64,000 bases of DNA from Cunninghamella blakesleeana (GCA_017871115.1 JAFCIZ010000007.1:744001-808000); one strand, 5' to 3'. Shown: positions 1 to 13,900, numbered from the stretch's first letter. The notes: generated from the sequence alone by a model not told the origin. Numbers and translations are program-made.

Positions 1-1
1 T

Positions 2-1342
2 TTTATTTTTGATGATTTGGAATTAATTTTTGATCAAATTGTACCTAAATTTCCTAAAAAATATAAAATATTTCCTTACTTTGTTTTGGAATACCATCGC
101 CATGCTTATGATATGTTGAATCATATGGTGGATCAAGAATTGGACGCCGGATCAATTTTACGATTATTACGATTCGTACGCGATTATTATGCAACTATGA
201 GTACACGTTTGGGTGTGACGGAAGAACTATTGGAACCTCAATTATTAGATGGACAAGAACAATCTTTAGTAAATGAATATTTAAAATTGGTCAAATCTAC
301 TTTAGCCGATTGGACATCCAACCTCATGTCTTCAGAATCCAAGAAATTCATTCAACGTGATCAACCTCCGGAAGAATTATCAGATGGACAATTTGGAATG
401 GCGGGTGCAGTTGACTTGTTTCAAATTATTAATCAACAAATTGATGTGGCGGCGGATGCAAATCAAGGCATGCTATTGTATTTGGTAGTAGCAGAATGTA
501 GTAATGTCATGACTGGTTCACAAGCATTCTGGAGAAAATTATTAGCTACGGAATTAAACCGACAAATTCATCAGCCAAACGAAGCCCCTATGGCCTTTGT
601 GGAATACACAATTGCTTTAGCCAATGATCAAATGAAATGCGCAGATTTTGCGGATGCTATAGTAGAACGTGTTATACCTATGGTGGAAAGTCGATATAAA
701 TCACAAACGGAAGAAAAATTAAATGCAACAGTGAATGGATATGAACATATTGCTACATTGGCTAGAGAAGCGCTTTTGGAAGTTACCTTTAATGATATTC
801 AACCTGTCTTTAATGATTTATTCACTACACGTTGGTATGATCAACCTTTAGTCCCCTCAGTGATTGAAACCATAAGAGATTACTGTGAAGATTTTATGCA
901 TTTGAATAAACAAATCTTTCATCAACTAGTAAATAATATATTGGACAAATTCTTAAGGCTTTACCTTCAATCTATGCGAAATCGAAAGGCCACCTTTAAA
1001 ATGGAATATTGTTTAGATCGTATTGGAAATGACGTACGGATCTCATTTAATTTCTTTGCTAAATATATCCCTGTGGAAACCTTAGAAGATAAATTTGATG
1101 TATTAGACAAAGTACATACCTTATTGGAAAGTGATCGTAGTATGATTTATCTGCATTACTATACTTTCAGACAAGCTTATCCCGATGTTCCCTTGGCGTT
1201 TATAGAAGATATTCTTGGAAAGCGTGATGATTTAGACAAATCTGCATTAAAAGATATCATGGAAGGTATAAAAGCAAGAGCAAGAGAAAATGAGCCTCAA
1301 GCTGATTCACCTCCTACTATTTTTAGTCGCATCAAGTGGTAA
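2..1342 (+). CDS. SEC6: Exocyst complex subunit SEC6 (EXOC3), 3' part
   Basis: The reading frame is open to the left edge of the window, so only the C-terminal 447 or so residues are present, in one uninterrupted exon. SEC6 is a core subunit of the exocyst, which tethers secretory vesicles at sites of polarised growth. The alpha-helical C-terminal part is recognisable by its end: a stretch reading LESDRSMIYLHYYTFR, then AYPDVPLAFIEDIL, then a KRDDLDKSALK segment typical of Sec6 C-terminal domains. The protein ends in a short Pro-rich tail (QADSPPTIFSRIKW) before a TAA. No catalytic residues are expected. Identification rests on recalled family sequence; the missing N-terminal coiled coil lies outside the window. 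Confidence 0.88.
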   Translation, partial: FIFDDLELIFDQIVPKFPKKYKIFPYFVLEYHRHAYDMLNHMVDQELDAGSILRLLRFVRDYYATMSTRLGVTEELLEPQLLDGQEQSLVNEYLKLVKSTLADWTSNLMSSESKKFIQRDQPPEELSDGQFGMAGAVDLFQIINQQIDVAADANQGMLLYLVVAECSNVMTGSQAFWRKLLATELNRQIHQPNEAPMAFVEYTIALANDQMKCADFADAIVERVIPMVESRYKSQTEEKLNATVNGYEHIATLAREALLEVTFNDIQPVFNDLFTTRWYDQPLVPSVIETIRDYCEDFMHLNKQIFHQLVNNILDKFLRLYLQSMRNRKATFKMEYCLDRIGNDVRISFNFFAKYIPVETLEDKFDVLDKVHTLLESDRSMIYLHYYTFRQAYPDVPLAFIEDILGKRDDLDKSALKDIMEGIKARARENEPQADSPPTIFSRIKW

Positions 1343-1996
1343 AAAAACTTGTCATCGTCAACTTCAATACACCTATCAACACCAATATATATATATATAT
1401 ATTTAAGCCTTTTTTTAAAAAAAAAACACTTGGTCGTACATGATTATTGTTAATATTTTATTATTACTACTCGTTCACACTCTACCATTCATTTTATATA
1501 CTAATAAATTTCTTAATACCCCAATATAATTTTATTTATTACTTCCAAAGATTTTTTTAATGATACAACCACTATATATATTCACTTATTTATAGTATTA
1601 ATAAATTTTTTAACATCCTGAAATATTTTATTTCATTACATATTATATTTTGTTTATTAAATGAAGTTTAATTACTATTATCATTAAAATATTAACTCAT
1701 ATATATGTACCTATAATGATGATAAATTTATTAATACTACAAATTTTTTTCTTCAAGAAACATTATTTTATATATGTATCTATATATTTACTTTCTTTTT
1801 TAAAAAAAAATCAAATATTTAAGTACATATAGCCATCATTAAAATACTTTGTTTATTTTATCATTGTTTACACACTTTACTATTTAAATTTTATTTTATT
1901 TTATATTTATTTCATAATATACAATTTTATTATTATAATTAGATATATATTATATATATATTATACATAAATAAAATTAAATAACAAAAACCCAAT
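1343..1996. other. AT-rich convergent intergenic spacer
   Basis: This lies between two converging genes. It contains TA microsatellite runs (for example near 1386-1402) and T/A homopolymers. I see no gene or RNA in it. Confidence 0.6.
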
Positions 1997-2128
1997 TTAT
2001 TCTTGGGCTTGAATTGCATATTGTTTGCCAAGGCCTAAAAGTGAGTTTACTATTTCTTGGAATTGTTGCTTTTGTTCTTGAGTAGGTTGATTGGATGAGG
2101 AACCATGACCACAACCTTCAGGGCCACC

Positions 2129-2160
<32 letters not shown>

Positions 2161-2849
2161 ATTTATTAAATCCTTGTTATTTAATGTATATACATATATA
2201 TAATTATTTTTATATTTGATTTTATTATCATCATATAATATTACCGTTTTGCCATTGGAAATCATCAGAAAAGAAAGCAATAGAAGTATCCAAACCGTAA
2301 ATATCTTCACTTCCAAGAGGCTCTTCAACGGGTAATTGTTGCAACTGATCTTGAATACTTGTAACAAGCGTTCTAACTTGTTCACTATGTTTATTCAATA
2401 GCATTAAAATAAAAAAAATAGAAAAGAAGGGTAAATATTTAGTTTTTTTATTATATATACTATTATTTTCGTGGGAAGGAAGAAAGGACGTAATATGTAC
2501 GACGATAAAGTAAAATAAAACGTTTCATATATAGATTAATATATGAACTTACGTGGATAAAGTACCAACTTGGGTAGTATAATCAGCTTTAGTTGAGGGT
2601 TTTAAGTTAGAGTGGACTATGGAAGCTCCAGTTTCATCTCCTCTAATTTCTACAGCTTGCCTTTTAATTAAAAAAAGTAAAAAAAAAAAAAAAAAAAAAA
2701 AGATACAGATAAAGATAAGAAAAAGAAAAAATACGTAGCTTTTTTTTATAAATATTTAATTTTATATACGTATTCTTATTACTAGCTTACTTTACAGTAG
2801 GACCAACAAAACCACCTGTAATTCCTTCACGAAGTACGATTTGAAACAT
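1997..2849 (-). CDS. Small uncharacterised protein, four exons
   Basis: Not recognised. Splicing four exons gives about 145 residues. Exon 1 starts MFQIVLREGITGGFVGPTVK (2849 downward) and ends at a GTAAGC donor. Exon 2 continues QAVEIRGDETGASIVHSNLK and ends at a GTAAGT donor near 2555. Exon 3 begins EQVRTLVTSIQDQLQQLP. Exon 4 (GGPEGCGHGSSSNQPTQ, then a Gln-rich helix) ends with AIQAQE and TAA. All junctions keep frame with GT..AG borders, which supports a real gene. There is no signal peptide or membrane segment; the C-terminal half looks like an amphipathic helix. It may be a conserved fungal family of unknown role. It converges on the SEC6 gene. Confidence 0.7.
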
Positions 2850-3120
2850 TTTATAATATATATATATATTAATTTATTTTATGAGAGAGTGAAAATAAAA
2901 AAATAAAAATTAGGGGAAGAAAGGGAACAAAAAGCAAAAGAAAACTGGCATTATTTTTAAATTTAACAGTGGAGTTTAAATTCAAAGTTTGATCACAAGT
3001 TCATTATGTATTTTCTTTTCATCATTTTACGTAACTATTGAACAATGTAAGTTCTTGGTCTCTTTTTTATTAACTGAACATTATAATAAATTTTCTTGAC
3101 TATATTTTATTTAAAAAATT

Positions 3121-3161
<41 letters not shown>

Positions 3162-3274
3162 TTTGTTTTTGCCTTTGTATTTTAGTTTGTAAAATGAGAA
3201 AGAGCCTGTTAGTATTGAAAGTTTCGAAAAGTAATTTCTATTATAATTTTCATATAATAAAAATAGGTTAGTTT

Positions 3275-3939
3275 TTCAACATATTAATACCAGGAATAAC
3301 TTGCCTGTCTTCTAAATTTTCGTCGTCATTATATGCTTTAATGATGTTCAATTGAAAAAAAGAAATAACTCGACCATCATTTGTAATTCTAAGCTCTCAA
3401 AAGATAAAACCACGAATTCTTGCTGCTTCAACACCTGTGTTTCGCAGTATATATACGAATTTCCTTTTCTAATTTTTTCTAAATATGAATCGGGCTCTGT
3501 GTTTACATTTTTTCATGCATTAACTTTAATGACTTATTGGTATTAATATGAATAGTCTTCGTACCATATTCAAATTCCTTTTCTTCCCTATTCTTTGTTG
3601 AGTTGGTAGGTATGATTGAATTTGACGTTATTTAATAGTAATTCATTATTTTATCAATTAAAAAAATAGAAGGGGATAAAAAGATATTTAATAAAAAAAT
3701 TGTAATATATACTTTTTTTTTCCTTTATATTTACTATATTTTCATTTCACTTAATATTTTACATTAATACATAGTTTAGTATAGTAAATCATTATATATA
3801 TATATATATATACGTTGAATTAATAAAATAGGTTTAATCTATGTTATTGTTATTATTGCATTGTTTCTACAATGGTTTCTTAATATTTGTTTGATAGAGG
3901 AATTCTTTCATTTATATTAAAAATACTACTTTTTATTGC

Positions 3940-3971
<32 letters not shown>

Positions 3972-5596
3972 TGCTGTATATTGAAACTAGCCCAACATAT
4001 TAGTTATTTGAATACATTGCCGGTCTTATAACTATTTATTATTGTACTATTCCTAATTGGATTTTTATTATTTCTTGCTCGTGAATAACTATCATAATTG
4101 CCAGTGCTGATTTTTGATACTCTATTCCTTATAATGACCTATTTTTATTTATGGTGATAACCTATATTCATTTTATTCATAACTATTTGACTTTTTTTAT
4201 TTTATTCTATTTAAACAAAAATAATCCATAAAACAGTAAATAGTTTCGTAATATCGAAAGGCTTCATATCTATAATCATTGTTAAAAAAAATAGTACAAA
4301 TGAATAATAAATAGGTTGGTATATATTTTTTGACAATGGTTAGAGCTTTCGGATTCAAACTCAAACATAACGCTTTTGACAAGATCATTTGTTATTTCAA
4401 TTAAATAAAAGCAGGACATATTCTAGTCAATATGGTAACAGAAAAAATCGAGGATGAAATTATTAAAACTTTCTTTAAAAAGAGTAAAAAAAAAAATGAA
4501 ACGAAAGTTATTCATTTATATACCTCTATATTTTTAAAGAAAGTTTTATTGCTGAATTTAAAAAATAATCCGTTGCATAAAGCCTGTTTTTTTTTTTTTT
4601 TGTTCGTTATTAAATAAAATCATCAAGATATTAATTGTGCACTTCACTTTTTATACGTATTTTTTTTTTATCTGAATTAAAAATATATGTAAACCTTTTT
4701 ATCTTTGATACCACTGTCTCTTTTCAATTCGGATTAAAACATGTTCAAACAAAATATAATAAAAAATGAAATACCTTTTATATGTTGACTAATCAAAAAA
4801 TATCAAGCAAATAATGAGCAAGACAGATTACTATCTTTTGTATAATATATACATATATATAAATATTAAAGAGTCGACAGAATATATATATATATATATT
4901 AATTTATCAGTATGAATAAACTGGGTTTTAAACTATGAAAGAGATTGAGATTATTATATAAGAAAGATAACATAACAAATAATGTGTAACTATATAAAGA
5001 AAGTTTGATAGAAAATAAAATATACATATATATATGAAACAATGAACTTTTATCATAATTTTATCAACTTATTCATTTTTAATAATGATAATAAAAAAGA
5101 GAGGTTTTTCTTTCTTTTTTTTTCATATAATAGACTTACTTTACTCAATTTAGGAAACCATTGATGTAGGGAAAATAAATAAAGTTGAACTAATTCATTT
5201 TCTCACGAGACCTAAAGATTGAGATATAGTTTGACAGAATAAAGTTTATATTTATATTTGATTGAATTATAGTAAAGTGGGGTAAATAAAAAAATTATAA
5301 TTTACTATTATTGGTATATTAGATCATATGTATGTATATTTTTTTTACTATATGAATATAACTTATTACGTATTTACTACGTGATACGCACTTTTTTAAT
5401 ATTAATATTAAAAAGATAACAATAATAAAAAAGAATAAAATTCTTAATTATCAAATATTTTTTTTTTCTCATAACAATCGGGCAAGTTCTGACTAATAGT
5501 ATGCATAAAAAAGGCAACCATATTGTGAGAGGTAGAGCTACTTAAAAGATCACTTGGTATAAGCATACCTTTTATAGTAATCAGTGAGTAATCAAA
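3275..5596 (-). pseudogene. Decayed protein-coding islands on the minus strand
   Basis: No intact gene is found in 2850-5928, but several minus-strand pieces read like protein. The island at about 5596-5467 reads FDYSLITIKGMLIPSDLLSS and continues about 24 residues. Near 4745-4695 there is EHVLIRIEKRQWYQR. About 4395-4290 contains NDLVKSVMFEFESESSN. About 4130-4020 reads RNRVSKISTGNYDSYSRA. About 3460-3275 contains NTGVEAARIRGFIF, an in-frame TGA, then ELRITNDGRVISFFQLN and a further 26 residues to a TAA. In-frame stops and missing splice signals point to a dead gene rather than a many-exon live one. The family is not identified. The rest of the stretch is microsatellite (TA runs at 3124-3157, 3945-3965) and homopolymer. 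Confidence 0.3.
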
Positions 5597-5928
5597 TCAT
5601 TGGATAAAAAAAGGCTATTTTTTAAAAAATAAAAAAAAAAATAAAAATCTACGCTCATCACTGGTTTTAGTCCTAAAAGGAGTTTGAATTGATAGCAAAA
5701 AAAAAAAATTATTAAACCTAAAAAAAAATTCATAAAAGTGTTACTTTTTGATCGATTTTCTTTATTTCGTTTCTCTTTCTTTTCTTTTTTTTTTCTTTAC
5801 TTTCTATTTTTTATTTTTTTATTATTTTAATATCTTTGCTTTTTTTTGAAAAAAAAAAAGATTTATCTTATTTATTTTACGAAAATTATATCCTATATCT
5901 TCATATCATTATTTAAACGTTGGTTGAA

Positions 5929-8186
5929 ATGGACAATCACCTAAAAAAAGAGAGTAATATAACAAGTCATGTTATTGTGGAAGAAGAATCTGGTAAAAGA
6001 CAAGTAACTGAAGTGGAACTTTTAGAATCATTTGGTTATAAACAGGTACAATAATATTATAGATTCAACTCATCTTTCACAGTAATAATAACAACAAATA
6101 ATAGCAACTCGATATTCATATATATAATAAATAATTATCTAATACACTATAATATATATATATTTATGTATACTAGGAAATGAATAAAAGTCTTTCAGTT
6201 ATGTCAAACTTTTCAGTTGCCTTTGGTTGTTGTTCTATTTTATCCGGTCTTACACCTGTAAATACCTACAAAAAAAAAATCACCTATATACTATAAATTA
6301 TATAAATATGCACCAAATAATCGAATAATAGTAATACGTACCCCTCACACTTTTTAATTTATCTTTTTTTTTTATTCTTTTATTTGTGCATATATATAGC
6401 TCTGGGGTGATGCAATGCAATCAGGTGGATCAGTAGCCGTAATTTGGGGTTTTTTACTTGTTGCTTTGTTTACTTTTGGTGTAGGATTATCTTTAGCAGA
6501 AATATGTTCTGCTTATCCTATATCTGGTGGATTATATGTTTGGACATCACAATTAGCACCTAAAAAATGGGCTCCTTTAGCATGTTTTGTTACAGGTTAC
6601 ATGAATTGGTTAGGTTTATCAGTTGCTATTACTTCAACAGATCTTGGCCTTGCTCAATTTTTAGGCTCTATTATTACTATGCAATATCCTGATTATGTGG
6701 TCACGAAATATTGGGAATTTGGTCTCTTTTTAGTTATTGCTTTTATTCACGGTGTAATTAATTCAGCAAGCATTCGCTATAATGGTATCTTTAACCAATT
6801 TTCTCTCTATTGGCATTTATTTGGCACCCTTTTACTTATTATCGTAATTCTTGTTCTTACGCCAAATAAACCAAGTGCTCAATGGGTGGTAAGTAGAAAA
6901 ATAAAAATAAAAATAACTATATTCCTACATGTATAAAAAAAACCAGTTTTATCTGATCTCCAAATCTTTTTGTTATTATTATTATTATTATTTTGAACTC
7001 CGTGCTTATTCTATATCATTTTTAATCTTTTTTAATCTCTTTTCATTTTTTTCATTATAGTTTACTTATTTTGAAAATGATACAGGCTTTTCTAATCCCG
7101 GCTATGGGTTTTTAATTGGTCTTCTTCAATGTCAATATACTCTTTCAGGTTATGACTCAGGTAAATTTATATTACTCTATTATATATTCTTAACACTACC
7201 TCAAATCATACATTAATATAAAAATTTTGCTTTTTTTTCTCATAGCTGCCCAGTTAAGTGAAGAATCGGTTGATAGTGCAACCACGGCTCCAAAAGGAAT
7301 TATTTATGCTATTGGATCTGCTGCTATTGTTGGGTTTGCCTTTTTACTCTCCGTTAATTTTTGTGTTCAAGATTTCCAAACTCAAATTGTCGAAACCTCT
7401 TTAACACCTATGGTTCAAGTCTTTTTAGATGGGGTTGGTTCAAAATGGACTATTGTTCTTACTACTATTATAATGGTTGCCATGTTCTTTTCTGGTTCCG
7501 CTTTAACGTATGTATTTATAAAAAAATACATGAAAAAAAAAAAGATTCAAATAAAAAAAAAATAATAACACGTTACAATTTTCTTTTTTCTATTCTTTCC
7601 TTTTTTATTTGTTTTTTGTTTTAAATAAATAAATAATAGCTTAGGTAGTTCTCGTATGGTATATGCCTTTTCTAGAGATGGTGCTTTCCCTCTTAGTAAA
7701 TATGTTAGTAGAGTCAATGGATTTACAATGACACCTGTTTATGCCGTATGGACCAACATTATCTTTGCCGTGATCGTTGGTATATTATATATCATTAACG
7801 ATACTGCTTTTAGCGCTATTGTTTCAGTCAACACTATTGCTTCCTCTTTAGCTTATTTTATCCCCATCTTTTTACGTTTAACGGTATCACGCTCAAAATT
7901 TGTTCGTGGTCCCTTCCATCTTGGTCCTTTCTCTGAAATCATTGGTTGGTCTAGTTGTTTTTGGATTCTTTTCACTTTTATATTATTCATTTGTCCTACC
8001 GAATATCCTGTTACGCCCGATAATATGAATTATGCTAGTGTCATCTTCTCTTTTGTTTTGGTTGCTGCTGTATCTTATTACTTCTTTCGTGCTAGAAAAT
8101 GGTTTAAAGGTCCTACTAAAAGTAGAGAACCTGATGTTTTCTTGGATGAAGGCTTTGCTGTTCCCGATGACCAAAGCAAAAATTAA
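5929..8186 (+). CDS. APC-superfamily amino-acid/GABA/choline-type permease
   Basis: Multi-pass plasma- or vacuole-membrane transporter of the amino acid-polyamine-organocation superfamily, closest in feel to fungal UGA4/HNM1-type permeases. It has six exons with GT..AG borders. Exon 1 (5929-6045) encodes a hydrophilic cytosolic N-terminus ending FGYKQ. Exon 2 carries NKSLSVMSNFSVAFGCCSIL, the first transmembrane helix of the family. Exon 3 has the AEICSAYPISGGLYVWTSQL signature (helix 3, 'E..S.YP.sGG.Y.W'). Exon 5 contains AAQLSEESVDSATTAPKGI, the conserved cytosolic loop with 'SEE...A....P.gI'. The last exon has GSSRMVYAFSRDGAFPLSKY, also typical, and ends in a hydrophilic tail. Substrate (GABA, choline or another amine) cannot be decided from sequence alone. 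Confidence 0.9.
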
Positions 8187-8524
8187 GCTACTGAAAAATA
8201 TTATACATGTACTATTATTCTTTAAATGATACATCTTTTTATTATTATTATTACTTGATTTGATATTATTTATTTGATTTGATTTCTATATATATAATCC
8301 GTTACATTTTTTTTTCTTGTTTCTCCCAATATACCTTATCCCTATCTCTCTTGTATTAGTATAAAAAATAAAAAGTTTTTTTTTTATGGCTGTGCCTTTT
8401 TTATTATTTTCTATATTATTATATCCAAATATATACATTAAAAAAGAATAAAACTAAATGATATTCATAATAAGAATAAGAACTATATACATTTATATTT
8501 TATTAAAATAATAATGGTAAAAAT
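8187..8524. other. Convergent intergenic spacer
   Basis: This separates the permease and universal stress protein 3' ends. It is AT-rich with homopolymer runs; no gene is seen. Confidence 0.6.
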
Positions 8525-9355
8525 CTACACTACTGTCAAATGTTGCATTTGTTGGGTAGGAGCACTTTGATCATTACTCCTTTCATCATTATCAGATCCA
8601 GTTGGTGAAGTAGAATTATATCGAAGTAATCCAGAAATTCCTTTCTTCTTTTTATCTTTATTCTTTTTATTATCTAGTTGTTTTTTAATTGCTTCTTGAG
8701 GTCGAACAACTGTAACAGGAATTTGGCAATGTTGTAAACAATATTTGGACACACTACCCAATAGCATTCCTTGAAATTCGGATAATCCTCTAGTTCCTAC
8801 AATAAGTAATGATGGTTGGTACATGGATATCTACAATATAATAATAATAATAGTAAATAAATTTGAAGCCAACTTATTTATTTTATTACTATTTATTTTT
8901 GAAAGATATTACCATATGTTGAATTGTTTGATGTATTTTTCCAATGACAAATTCAATAATGGCACTAATCTAAAAAAATAAAAATAAAAAAATAAGGTTT
9001 ACTAATAAAGTTCGTGGTCAAAAGGAATTTATTTATTTATTTATTTATTTTTGTCTGTATATATCCGATCCACTGGAGTATTTATTACTCACTTTTTTAT
9101 CTTCATTTCCAGTTTCCATAATTCTTTCCATTACTTTAGTTGCATTTTCTCTTGCTTGCTTTTCTTGATGTTTTAGCGATTTTTCCGTTAAAGATTTTTT
9201 ATCTATGTTAAATATAGTATAATATATACTTTTATTCATATATTTCTACTTTCCTATACACACTAGCTCTATTTTCCTTTTATTTACCATTTACGTCCAC
9301 TGATACCACTCGAAGAACTATTATTTCATCACCATCATCCATTACATCCTATTAT

Positions 9356-9408
<53 letters not shown>

Positions 9409-9707
9409 AGTAAGTTATCAATATATGTATATAGTATTACTATTATTATTATTAACATTGGTATTAATATTTGTATTAGTATAAGAACTAATGTTATTAT
9501 TTATATTACATTTATTGCAAATTTTAAAGCATGATCGCTATAGCTAGCTAAGTCAGTTGCAACCAAAAAAGTGCGAGAACGTCTTGTTCGTTTATAACCT
9601 GGTGTTTTTCCTCGTAAAGTAAAACTATAGTCAGGTAAATCTTTATCTGTCATGGTATCAAAAGATACACCCCGAACATAATTTTCTGATTGCATATTGT
9701 TGGCCAT
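8525..9707 (-). CDS. Universal stress protein (UspA-fold) domain protein
   Basis: Five exons encode a single UspA-type domain with extensions. Exon 1 begins MANNMQSENYVRGVSFD (ATG at 9707) and contains the first beta strand RTFLVATDLASYSDHALKFA, with the Asp typical of nucleotide-binding USPs. Exon 2 (near 9350) gives DVMDDGDEIIVLRVVSVD, exon 3 a charged helix, exon 4 ISAIIEFVIGKIHQTIQHM. The last exon has the ATP-binding loop G-x2-G-x9-G-S in GTRGLSEFQGMLLGSVS, followed by CQIPVTVVRP. The C-terminal tail is Lys-rich, then Ser/Gln-rich. Members of this fungal group are cytosolic stress-linked nucleotide-binding proteins of largely unknown function. It converges on the permease gene. Confidence 0.9.
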
Positions 9708-10999
9708 TAATTAAGTTACTACTATTAAAAAAAAGAGAGAGAGAGAGAGGAAAAAAAAAGAAGAAAAAATATGGGAAAAAAAAGTTAGAGAAAAAAAAAA
9801 GAAACTTTAAAAAACAAAAGGAAAATATATACTTTTTTTTTGATCACGCATTAAAATTATGTTTAATCTCAGCTCTCCGGTTCTAAGAAACTTCGGTCTT
9901 ATTTTAAAAAAAAAAATAAACTTTTAAGATCGTCCATGACTTCTAATCAACTATGGCTACTTTTTTTTTTACATCATTTTTGAATTATATTGGAAATGGA
10001 TAAAACTTTATAATCTATCAATTTTATTTAAAGATATTCATAAAATCCCCTGAATATAGTGTTATTTTTTAAAGATCATCCAAGTAATTCGTACATTTTC
10101 TTTTATATCTATTTAAAAGCATTTAATATATAAGAATCCTTGATAATCTCTTTATTATATACTTTTATACTTTTTATTTTGGTAGTTTGATCAATGATAA
10201 TCCAATAATATATGTATATATACGTACATAAATGATGTAGTATGATGTAGTATGATGTTTGGATAGTAGTATCCATTTCAGAGTAGTACGTTATATTGCG
10301 TTTGTTAATTGGAGCTTTCACAAATTGGTCGATGTATTGAATAAATTAGAATAATCTTGGCTACATTATAGTTTATTTAATTTTTCATTTTCTTTTCTAG
10401 ACATTACTATGTATTAAAACATGTCATCATCATTTTCAAAGTTTTTTACAAGTATTTTGTATTTTATTGTATGCTCTATAATATATTCTATTAATGTGAA
10501 AGAAGAGCTAACATGTATACCTATAGTAATAATAATAATAATGGTCATAAATTTAATAAACGAGTACAATAAAGTGGACGATGCGAAAGAAAAAAACTAG
10601 AGCAGATTCTTTTTTTGGATTTGAATTTTATTAATTTTTTTGGTGCTGTACCACACGCAAAATACTAATTCAGCTCCGATTAATTTTTTTTATTTTAAAT
10701 TTTGGCCTTATTCTTTTTTTTAACCTCTCTTTTTCCTTTTTTCGTTTTTATCTTTAAAAAATTACTCTCCTTTACTTATAATAATAATATATCTATATTT
10801 ATCTATCTATCCACCTATATATATACATATATATATATATAAATATATAAATATATATATATTAATGAATAAATATAAAACAATAATATATAGAACTTCG
10901 ACCTGTGTTTAAAAAAATAAAAGCAATTTTACCTTATATATTATCCTCTTTTACCTTAAACCTCTATACATATACCATCATAAATAAAAATAAATAAAT
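9708..10999. other. Divergent intergenic region (promoters)
   Basis: About 1.3 kb separates the 5' ends of the stress protein (-) and the low-complexity protein (+). It contains GA-rich and A-rich stretches at 9725-9830 and TA microsatellites near 10810-10865. No gene or RNA is recognised. Confidence 0.55.
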
Positions 11000-13900
11000 A
11001 TGAAACAGTGTTTTCCTTCACGATCCCAAGCTATTCAACTTTCTTCAGATGACGAAGATGAATATGGAACGTCATCCTCTTTACCTTATAACTGTATCAA
11101 CAATTGTTTACCCCAATTCAATATGGGATTTATAAAACTACCTACCGAAGATGCCACTCTTGACGATTATTTAAATCCAAATACAACAACGACCATTGAA
11201 CCTTTACTTGAAGAATACAATAATAGTAATAGTGATAATAAAAGTCAATTTGGAAATGCCACTTTAAAAGAACCCAAAAAATTCCTATCTAGAAATCCTT
11301 TTGCTTCCTCTTCTTCTACTCCAGCTTCAACTGCCAATAAAAATAACACTCAGTCTGATCATCAAAACGATAATATTACTATCAATAATAATCATAATGA
11401 TCAAATAAATAATACAGCTTCTTATAATAATAATGATGGTTATTTACCTAGAATAGATTTTTTTATGGATCAGGATGATGATGCTGAATTTTTATCTGAT
11501 CATCGTATATCTGCTGTTATTGGTGATACTTCGAAGGTAAATAAATAGAAATATGTAGCTGTATAGAAAAGATATATAAAATCAAAAAATCAAAAAAAAT
11601 CAGTATTCATTTTTAAATTACTGTTTTTTTGTTTTTTTTTTTTTTCATTTTTTAAAAAAAAACTCTAAATTATATAGTTAACCAATCAATTTAAACTTTT
11701 TGAAGCTGAAGAATTAAATAAGGGTATTCAAGATCGCGAATTATCAAGTTTAGAACAAAATGATCATTGCCGACGATCTCTTGAATCAATATCATCTTTC
11801 AGTCAACCATTTGAAATTGATAATCAATCACCTAAGGATATGAATCAACCATTAAAAAATAAAGATGATGGTGATGATGTTAATGATGAAGAATTGCTTT
11901 TTGGTGATCAATGTGACGTAGCAACATTACAAACAGAGCATTCTATTGAGGTTATAGAAGAAAGTGAAGAAGAACAAAATATATTAGAAACTGATTCACC
12001 TTCACCTAAAGAACAACATTTGGATCAGCATTTGGATCATACAATGACAGCTACTAGTCCAGCTGGAACAGCTATCGATGACAATAATAATGGAAATGAA
12101 GATGAAAACATCATTGGAGATGAAATGATATATCCTACAAATTCAGCTGTTTTTGAAACTGAATTAATGATATCTCCAATTGATATTGAACAGCATTTTA
12201 ATCATAATCAAAAACAACAGGAAGAGAGTAATACAGATATTTTATCTTATACCATTAATGATTCTGATGAACGAATCGATGATCACTATAACGATGGTAC
12301 TAAGGATATTAAAGAATTAAATACTACTAATACAAAAGATGATAATAATAACATCGCTGTTGATGCTGACCACGATAACAAAATGGATGCTAATGATAAT
12401 AAAAAAGAAGAAAAAGAACAAGAAAATAAAGAAGGAAAAGATGAGAAAAATCAAGGTATTGAACAACTAAAGGAAAGAGATAGTGAAATAGAATTATCTG
12501 ATCATATGGATAATAATACGACAATAACGGCAGCCTCTGAACTTTCACATACATCTGTATCAACTCCTTCAACCAGCTCAAGTACAAATGCTATCACATC
12601 ATTTCCATCTACTGGTCTTACACGTACACCTTATAAACCTTCTAATCAACAAAGTAGTATTATTTATCCACCTATGGATTCACCTTCCACAACTACTACA
12701 GCTACAAATATACCTTCTATTAATGATAATAAAAACAGCGCAATGTCTTATCAACAAACATTAGATACAAAGGAACCATCCTCAAAAGTGAATATAAATA
12801 ACCAGCAACAGCAACAGCACCAACAAAATAAAAATAATCAAGATGGAAATATCAATACTAAAAATAATAACGATAATTCAAGTGATGATTCTTTAAAATT
12901 TTTCAATGGAAATGGGATTAGAAGATCTTCTGTAGCTAGCATGGCACAATCTTTACTTGGTGATAAATTGGAAGATTTTACAGAAAAATTGGCTTATATA
13001 AAAAAAAATATTATTATGAGCCTTGATGATACCGACGATGACGGAGATGATAATAATGATCATTTACAACGACAGCAACAACAAAGAAGAAGGCGTCAAC
13101 GTTCTGGATCTACCAGCGATACACGAAAGTAAATAATAGTAACTTTATTTATTATTATATTTAATATATACAGCCGTTTACGTGTATAAAATCTCTAATT
13201 ATTATTACTATTATTATTATTAGGCAAACATTTGATCCATTTGTATCTAGATTCTCTGGTAAACAGCAAACAAATAATGTAGAAACAGCGCCATCGCATT
13301 CCAATCACCGACGTAGTAATTCATTAATGGATGTAGCACCTTCTCTTGCTAAGCTTGTAAATCAAATTGGCGGTGGAAATAACAATAATAATGCCGATAA
13401 TCTTAATAATGAACAACAACAACAATATCACTTTTCCCCTTCATCCTTTTTTTCTTCCATGGCAGGACCTGAACCAACTTTACAAAAAAAAGTATCATCC
13501 AATCAACTATCTAACTCTAATTCAGTCTTACCAGAAAGATCATCATCTATGCAATTCCAACCTCAACCTCAACAGATGGCACCTACTTCATTAACAAGAT
13601 CAAGATCATCAAATTTATCCTCCTCACCTTCCTCATCCTCATTTTATTCCAATAAATCAAGATCAGCTACTTCGTTACAACATATCAATGAGCCTATTAA
13701 TGAAGAAGAAGAAGAAGAAAGAAACGATGATGATGATGAAGATTTATTTGATTTTAGTAAAATGATTGCTCTAAGTAAAAATGCAAAAAATTTTAGTGAA
13801 GACGTTATTGGAAATGGAATTAGACTATTTAATGATTTTTCTACAAGAATGAAAAATGCAAACAAATTACATCAACAGCAATTACAGCAAGCTCAATTAG

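Noticed and set aside
3352..3546. 64-codon plus-strand frame
   Set aside because: Antisense to the decayed minus-strand islands; Ser/Thr/Phe-rich with no homology feel.
4325..4390. tRNA-like look of GGTTAGAGCTTTCGGATTCAAAC
   Set aside because: No cloverleaf can be formed; no acceptor or anticodon stem.
10109..10321. 70-codon minus-strand frame between divergent genes
   Set aside because: TA-microsatellite translation (YIYIYY runs); no start context or domain.
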